Assembly (NCBI GenBank): GCA_031413495.1
Contig: JANOFE010000034.1
Location: 1-64,000 of the forward strand
Reading direction: 5' to 3'
Origin: JACMNW01 sp031413495
Lineage (GTDB): Bacteria; Pseudomonadota; Alphaproteobacteria; Rhodobacterales; Rhodobacteraceae
DNA length: 64,000 nucleotides
The position numbers were made by a program, and so were the translations under genes. Positions within the stretch are counted from its first letter, which is position 1, and each line of letters begins with the position of its first letter. Below are positions 60,032-64,000 of this stretch, piece after piece. The notes under the pieces are model-generated. The model was not told where the DNA came from and searched no databases. It was given only the letters and a program-made list of their open reading frames with translations.

Positions 60032-60069
60032 ATGTTTGCTGTTCTCTGAAGGCTGAGATTAGGAAAACG

Positions 60070-60480
60070 CTATTCCCACCAAGGATCAATCGCCGCAATA
60101 TCTTCGTCGGACCAGCCAAAATGATGTGCCAATTCATGCACCAGAACATGTGTCACCAAATCGGCCAGACAAATATCACCGCGTTCCGCCCATTCATCCA
60201 AAATGGGGCGGCGGAATAGCCAGATCAGATCGGGCGCCATGGGTTGATCGGCGACTGATTTTTCGGTGAGCGGTATGCCTTGATATAAACCCGTCAACTC
60301 GTAAGGATCCTCTAACCCCATCTCTTCCAGATGATCGTCGGATACAAAATCCTCGACACGCAGTGCCACCTGATTGGCCGCTGGACGAAACGCAACGGGC
60401 AGGCTTTCTATCGCCGCTTGTGCCAATGCCTCGATCAGGGCGATATCGGGGGCGTAGAATTTTGTCTCTGCATCGGTCAT
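60070..60480 (-). CDS. Zincin-like metallopeptidase family protein
   Basis: A 136-residue cytoplasmic protein of the Zincin_1 (DUF1025) family, with the active-site HELAHHFG (H115-E-x-x-H119) and a downstream Asp in WSDEDI. The segment GLYQGIPLTE is also typical. Proteolytic activity in this family is not firmly shown. It is divergent from gltX, 112 bases apart. Confidence 0.88.
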   Translation of the reverse strand: MTDAETKFYAPDIALIEALAQAAIESLPVAFRPAANQVALRVEDFVSDDHLEEMGLEDPYELTGLYQGIPLTEKSVADQPMAPDLIWLFRRPILDEWAERGDICLADLVTHVLVHELAHHFGWSDEDIAAIDPWWE

Positions 60481-60592
60481 GTCGCCAGCCTAACCTGTTT
60501 GGCCGCAAACTGGAATGCCAGTCGCCACGGAGGGTAACTGGACAAAACCGATGCGCTATGACAGGGAAGACCCCTGCAAGGAGAGCCGTCCG

Positions 60593-61930
60593 ATGACCGC
60601 CGACAGACCCACTATTACCCGCTTTGCACCGTCCCCCACTGGATTTATCCATGTGGGCAACCTGCGCACCGCGTTGATGAATTACCTGATCACCGCCAAG
60701 GCCGGGGGCACATTCATTCTGCGGCTGGATGATACCGATCAGGACCGCTCAAAGCAGGAATATGCCGATGGGATCATGGAAGATCTGGATTGGCTGGGCC
60801 TGCATTGGGACCGGGTTGAAAAACAATCTTTGCGGATGGACCGCTACCGCGAAGCGGCGGATCAACTGCGCGCGAACGGTCGGTTCTACGAATGCTTCGA
60901 GAGCCCGGTTGAGTTGGACCTGAAGCGCAAGAAACAACTGAACATGCACAAGCCGCCGGTTTATGACCGCGCGTCTTTGCATCTGTCTGAGGATCAGAAG
61001 GCTGCAATGCGGGCCGAGGGGCGGGCTGGCTATTGGCGGTTCCGGCTGGATCAAGAGCGGATTGAATGGCCGGATGGCATTCTGGGGCCGATTTCAATAG
61101 ATGCGGCCTCGGTGTCAGACCCGGTATTGATCCGCGCCGACGGGCAGGTGCTTTATACCTTTGCAAGCTCGGTCGATGATATCGACATGGGCGTCAGTTT
61201 CATCGTGCGCGGTGCCGATCATGTGACCAATACGGCCACGCAAATTCAGATCATGCAAGCGATGGGTGGGGTGCCGCCGTCGTTCGCGCACCACAGCTTG
61301 CTGACAGGTGCGAAGGGCGAAGAATTGTCCAAACGGCTTGGCACCCTGTCGCTGCGCGATCTGCGCAGCGCGGGGGTAGAGCCGATGGCTTTGCTGTCGC
61401 TGATGGCGCGGCTTGGGTCATCCAAACCGGTGGAACTGGCCCATTCGATGCAAGATTTGATCGACGGCTTTGATGTCGGCAGTTTTGGTGCGGCGCCGAC
61501 CAAGTTTGATGCCGAGGATCTGTTCCCGCTGACCCGCGCGCATGTGCAAAGCCTGCCTTTGTCTGCTGTTGCCACCGATGTGGCGGCGCTGGGCGTGCCA
61601 GCCAGTGATGCGCAGGCGTTTTGGGATGTGGCCAAGGGCAACATCACCATCAAGGCCGATCTGGCCCAATGGTGGCACCTGTTCCGTGATGGGGCAGAGC
61701 CCTTGGTTGATGACGAGGATAAAGCGTTCGTCGCCGAAGCGCTCGCGATGTTGCCCGCAAAGCCCTGGACAACGGCGACTTGGCATGACTGGACCGAAAC
61801 CGTAAAGGCCGCCACAGGCCGTAAGGGCAAGGGTCTTTACCGCCCACTTCGCCGCGCATTGACAGGGCTGGATGCCGGACCGGAAATGGCCGACGTGATG
61901 CCGATGCTTCAGGTGGTGCGCGGGCTTTAA
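60593..61930 (+). CDS. gltX: Glutamyl-tRNA synthetase
   Basis: A 445-residue class Ib synthetase. RFAPSPTGFIHVGNLRTAL is the HIGH-type motif and EELSKRLGTLSLR holds KMSKS (LSKR). There is no CxCxHx zinc site at the usual place. AAGGAG nine bases ahead supports ATG 60593. Many alphaproteobacteria have two gltX genes, one charging tRNA-Gln; which one this is cannot be told here. Confidence 0.95.
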   Translation: MTADRPTITRFAPSPTGFIHVGNLRTALMNYLITAKAGGTFILRLDDTDQDRSKQEYADGIMEDLDWLGLHWDRVEKQSLRMDRYREAADQLRANGRFYECFESPVELDLKRKKQLNMHKPPVYDRASLHLSEDQKAAMRAEGRAGYWRFRLDQERIEWPDGILGPISIDAASVSDPVLIRADGQVLYTFASSVDDIDMGVSFIVRGADHVTNTATQIQIMQAMGGVPPSFAHHSLLTGAKGEELSKRLGTLSLRDLRSAGVEPMALLSLMARLGSSKPVELAHSMQDLIDGFDVGSFGAAPTKFDAEDLFPLTRAHVQSLPLSAVATDVAALGVPASDAQAFWDVAKGNITIKADLAQWWHLFRDGAEPLVDDEDKAFVAEALAMLPAKPWTTATWHDWTETVKAATGRKGKGLYRPLRRALTGLDAGPEMADVMPMLQVVRGL

Positions 61931-61954
61931 CGCGCTAATTTGTCTTGCAAGAAC

Positions 61955-61997
61955 GGGGGGCTGTCTGCCCCCCCGCCCCCCCCGAGGATATTTTTGA
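61955..61997 (+). terminator. G/C hairpin plus GAGGATATTTTT element after gltX
   Basis: A 7-bp stem GGGGGGC (61955-61961) and GCCCCCC (61967-61973), then a C-tract and GAGGATATTTTT. I recall hairpin-C-tract-GAGGATATTT units as frequent intergenic elements in Rhodobacterales. It probably ends the gltX transcript; the T-run is displaced from the stem. Confidence 0.6.
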
Positions 61998-62036
61998 ACA
62001 GGAGAATGCGGAAGGCCAGCTTTCCGCGACCGCCCT

Positions 62037-63383
62037 ATGGCCCCAATCACCGCGCGCGCGACCGGCAAGCCGGCGAAGTTTCTGGAAGGCAACCTGTTTC
62101 GGCATGTGGCGGTGATGTCGCTGACCTCGTCCGTTGGATTGATGGTGCTGTTCATGGTCGATTTCATCAACATCATCTTCATCTCTTGGCTGGGCGACGC
62201 GGAACTTACTGCGGCTATCGGCTATGCCGGGGCGATCTTGTTTTTCACTACGTCGTTCGGGATTGGCATGGCCATTGCTGCATCGGCTTTGGTTGCGCGG
62301 GCAGTCGGGCGCGGCGATCTGGCGGAAGCGCGCACCAAAGCCACCAATGCGGTGATCTGGGGGGTGGTGTTCGGCATTTTGTTTGTGGTGGCGGTGTGTT
62401 TCAATCTGCGGTTTCTGGTGGCGGCACTTGGGGCAAGCGGGCGCACCCTGGACCAGGCGGTGCATTACCTTTCCATCGTGGTGCCGACTTTGCCATTGCT
62501 GATGGTGGGCATGATTGGCGGTGCAATCTTGCGCAGCCACGGCGACGCCAAGCGGGCGATGATGGCCACGATTTATGGCGGACTGGCCAATGCGGCGCTG
62601 GACCCGATCCTGATTTTTGGGCTTGGGCTTGATCTGACCGGGGCGGCAATCGCGACTGTTGTCGCACGGTTCGTAATTGCCGGGACCGCGTTGTTACCGG
62701 TTATGCGGCACTATGGTGGCTTTGACAGACCGTCGTGGTCCAGTTTGTCCTTTGATCTGCGCCCGATTGCCTTTATCGCAGCACCCGCCATTCTAACCCA
62801 GCTTGCAACCCCGGTTGGCCAAGCTTTTGTGACCCGTGCGGTATCGGGATATGGCGAGGCGGCGGTGGCGGGCATGGCCGTGATCGGGCGGATGACACCC
62901 GTGGCCTTTGGCGTAATATTTGCGCTGTCCGGGGCAATTGGCCCGATCATCGGGCAAAACTATGGGGCGGGCAAAATGGATCGCGTAAGGTTGGCCTTCA
63001 TCGAAGGCTTGCGGTTTACCGCGCTGTTCACGCTGGTCGTAGCGGGCGTCCTTTTCATGTTGCGGTCGCCGATTGCCGATCTGTTCCAAGCAGAAGGCGT
63101 CACGCGGCAAATCATCTATCTGTTCTGCGGTCCGCTGGCCTTGTTGTTTTTCTTCAACGGGGTGATTTTCGTGGCAAATTCCGCCTTCAACAACCTTGGC
63201 TATCCTTTCCATTCTACATGGACCAATTGGGGCCGTCATACGATTGGCACCGTCCCTTTGGCGCTTTTTGGCGGCAGCTTGCTGGGCGCGCAGGGGGTTT
63301 TGCTGGGGCAGGCGGCGGGAGGCGTGGCTTTTGGCTTGGTTGCATGGTGGTTGGCGCTGCGTGTGATGCCAAAGGTCGGTTGA
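62037..63383 (+). CDS. MATE-family efflux transporter
   Basis: A 448-residue inner-membrane protein with about 12 spans in two homologous halves. NLFRHVAVMSLTSSVGLMVLFMVDFINIIFISWLGD opens the first half; the second has RMTPVAFGVIFALSGAIGPIIGQNYGAG, both MatE hallmarks. It probably exports organic cations or drugs by Na+ or H+ antiport. ATG 62037 has no clear ribosome site. Confidence 0.92.
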   Translation: MAPITARATGKPAKFLEGNLFRHVAVMSLTSSVGLMVLFMVDFINIIFISWLGDAELTAAIGYAGAILFFTTSFGIGMAIAASALVARAVGRGDLAEARTKATNAVIWGVVFGILFVVAVCFNLRFLVAALGASGRTLDQAVHYLSIVVPTLPLLMVGMIGGAILRSHGDAKRAMMATIYGGLANAALDPILIFGLGLDLTGAAIATVVARFVIAGTALLPVMRHYGGFDRPSWSSLSFDLRPIAFIAAPAILTQLATPVGQAFVTRAVSGYGEAAVAGMAVIGRMTPVAFGVIFALSGAIGPIIGQNYGAGKMDRVRLAFIEGLRFTALFTLVVAGVLFMLRSPIADLFQAEGVTRQIIYLFCGPLALLFFFNGVIFVANSAFNNLGYPFHSTWTNWGRHTIGTVPLALFGGSLLGAQGVLLGQAAGGVAFGLVAWWLALRVMPKVG

Positions 63384-63481
63384 CCAATCCATGCATGCGT
63401 CGCAGGTGGCCTGCAACAGGTCGCAAACGCTTTCCCCCTTGCCAGCGTGGCGGAAGGCAGGCTAGGCATAGCGCATCAGAA

Positions 63482-63660
63482 CCGGGAGAATCCGGTTGGG
63501 GGCAACCCCATCTGGTGCCGAAGGAGCAACCGCCCCGGTAAACTCTCAGGCGCAAGGGACCGTTCTGGTAGTGACAGTCTGGAGAGTGGTGCAACAGCAC
63601 CCGCCGAAGGGATAACAATCTCAGGCGCCCCAAATGGGGTAGGGACAGAAGGGGCATCGT
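63482..63660 (+). ncRNA. Tandem glycine riboswitch (gcvT motif)
   Basis: Two glycine aptamers in series. The first (about 63482-63586) contains GCCGAAGGAGCAA, then AAACTCTCAGG, AAGGGACCG and a closing CTGGAGAG. The second (about 63587-63660) contains CCGCCGAAGGGATAAC, ATCTCAGGC and AGGGACAGAAGGGG. These are the conserved cores of the gcvT riboswitch, which turns on glycine cleavage genes when glycine is high. It lies 67 bases ahead of gcvT. The rest of 63384-63726 holds no gene. Confidence 0.95.
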
Positions 63661-63726
63661 GGGGCGGGGATTGGCCCGTCTGAACGGTGCCGGGCATCTG
63701 TCCGACCGATGGTTTAGGGGGCTATC

Positions 63727-64000
63727 TTGGCCGAAGAACTGCATAGGTTAGCCTTGCACGATCTGCACGTGGCACGCGAGGGCAAGATGGTGCCGTTTGC
63801 GGGCTATGAGATGCCGGTGCAATACGCGCCTGGTGTGATGAAGGAACATCTGCACACACGCATCGCCGCTGGCCTGTTTGACGTCAGCCATATGGGGCAG
63901 GTGATTTTGCGTCCGCGAGAGGGCTATGAGGCAACCGCGCTGGCGTTTGAGGCGCTGATGCCGGTGGATGTTTTGGCAACCGTTCCTGGTCGCCAACGCT
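63727..64000 (+). CDS. gcvT: Aminomethyltransferase, glycine cleavage T protein (partial, runs off the end)
   Basis: The first 91 codons of GcvT, which transfers the methylene of glycine from the H protein to tetrahydrofolate. The visible part reads LHDLHVAREGKMVPFAGYEMPVQY, then LFDVSHMGQV, the standard family opening. The start is TTG 63727 with AGGGGG five bases ahead; the nearest upstream ATG in this leader soon meets a stop. Control by the glycine riboswitch is expected. The 3' part is outside the window. Confidence 0.95.
   Translation, partial: MAEELHRLALHDLHVAREGKMVPFAGYEMPVQYAPGVMKEHLHTRIAAGLFDVSHMGQVILRPREGYEATALAFEALMPVDVLATVPGRQR

Noticed and set aside
1..64000. CRISPR array, prophage or integrative element
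   Set aside because: No regularly spaced repeats, cas, integrase or phage structural genes were seen.

Overview
The window reads as a chromosomal segment of a marine-type alphaproteobacterium, most likely of the Rhodobacterales (Roseobacter group). This is inferred from the fairly high GC, the HemP and DUF3572 proteins, a non-pyrrolysine MttB, a tandem glycine riboswitch before gcvT and the KFSTS-like methionyl-tRNA synthetase. No phage, CRISPR array or intact mobile element is visible. The only mobile DNA is a decayed IS3-type orfA next to a tRNA-Phe gene.

Layout. 1-3328: tRNA-Phe, IS3 remnant, PLP aminotransferase, lactonase-like metallo-beta-lactamase and an SDR. 3729-9980: a very large soluble-adenylyl-cyclase-like protein (two cyclase domains, ATPase, TPR tail) facing a SulP-STAS-cyclic-nucleotide-binding transporter; this is the most unusual pair here. 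10165-18834: agmatine/polyamine region with a LysR regulator, cytoplasmic agmatine deiminase, small LuxR-type HTH protein, a second Tat-exported agmatine deiminase, a small membrane protein and, facing them, an operon of a polyamine ABC importer plus N-carbamoylputrescine amidase (aguB). 19025-21758: crotonase, then efp and epmA back to back. 22109-31677: a tightly overlapping nitrate assimilation operon (nrtA, nrtB, a fused double ATPase, nirB, nirD, nasA) behind a leader with a sigma-54-like site and an intrinsic terminator.

31691-39973: an L-idonate/gluconate catabolic island (two LacI regulators, gluconokinase, idnO, idnD, sugar ABC importer) tied together by four copies of a GTTA-CG-TAAC operator. 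40022-45112: iron cassette (hemP, found here as a 53-codon gene, then imelysin, di-haem DUF1111 protein, second imelysin, DUF1513). 45283-53398: metG, cytochrome b561, YceI, Tas-like aldo/keto reductase, two lipoproteins, XRE regulator facing a desaturase, Nudix and DUF983. 53601-55669: four-EF-hand protein, ECF sigma factor, a one-helix protein and a Pro8-containing membrane-anchored putative metal sensor. 55689-64000: PleD-like diguanylate cyclase, DUF3572, HAD phosphatase, MttB-family methyltransferase, zincin, gltX, MATE transporter, glycine riboswitch and the start of gcvT, which runs off the end.

Together the region handles nitrogen (nitrate, polyamines, glycine, methylated amines), sugar acids and iron, with cyclic-nucleotide signalling (a cAMP-type cyclase and a diguanylate cyclase).
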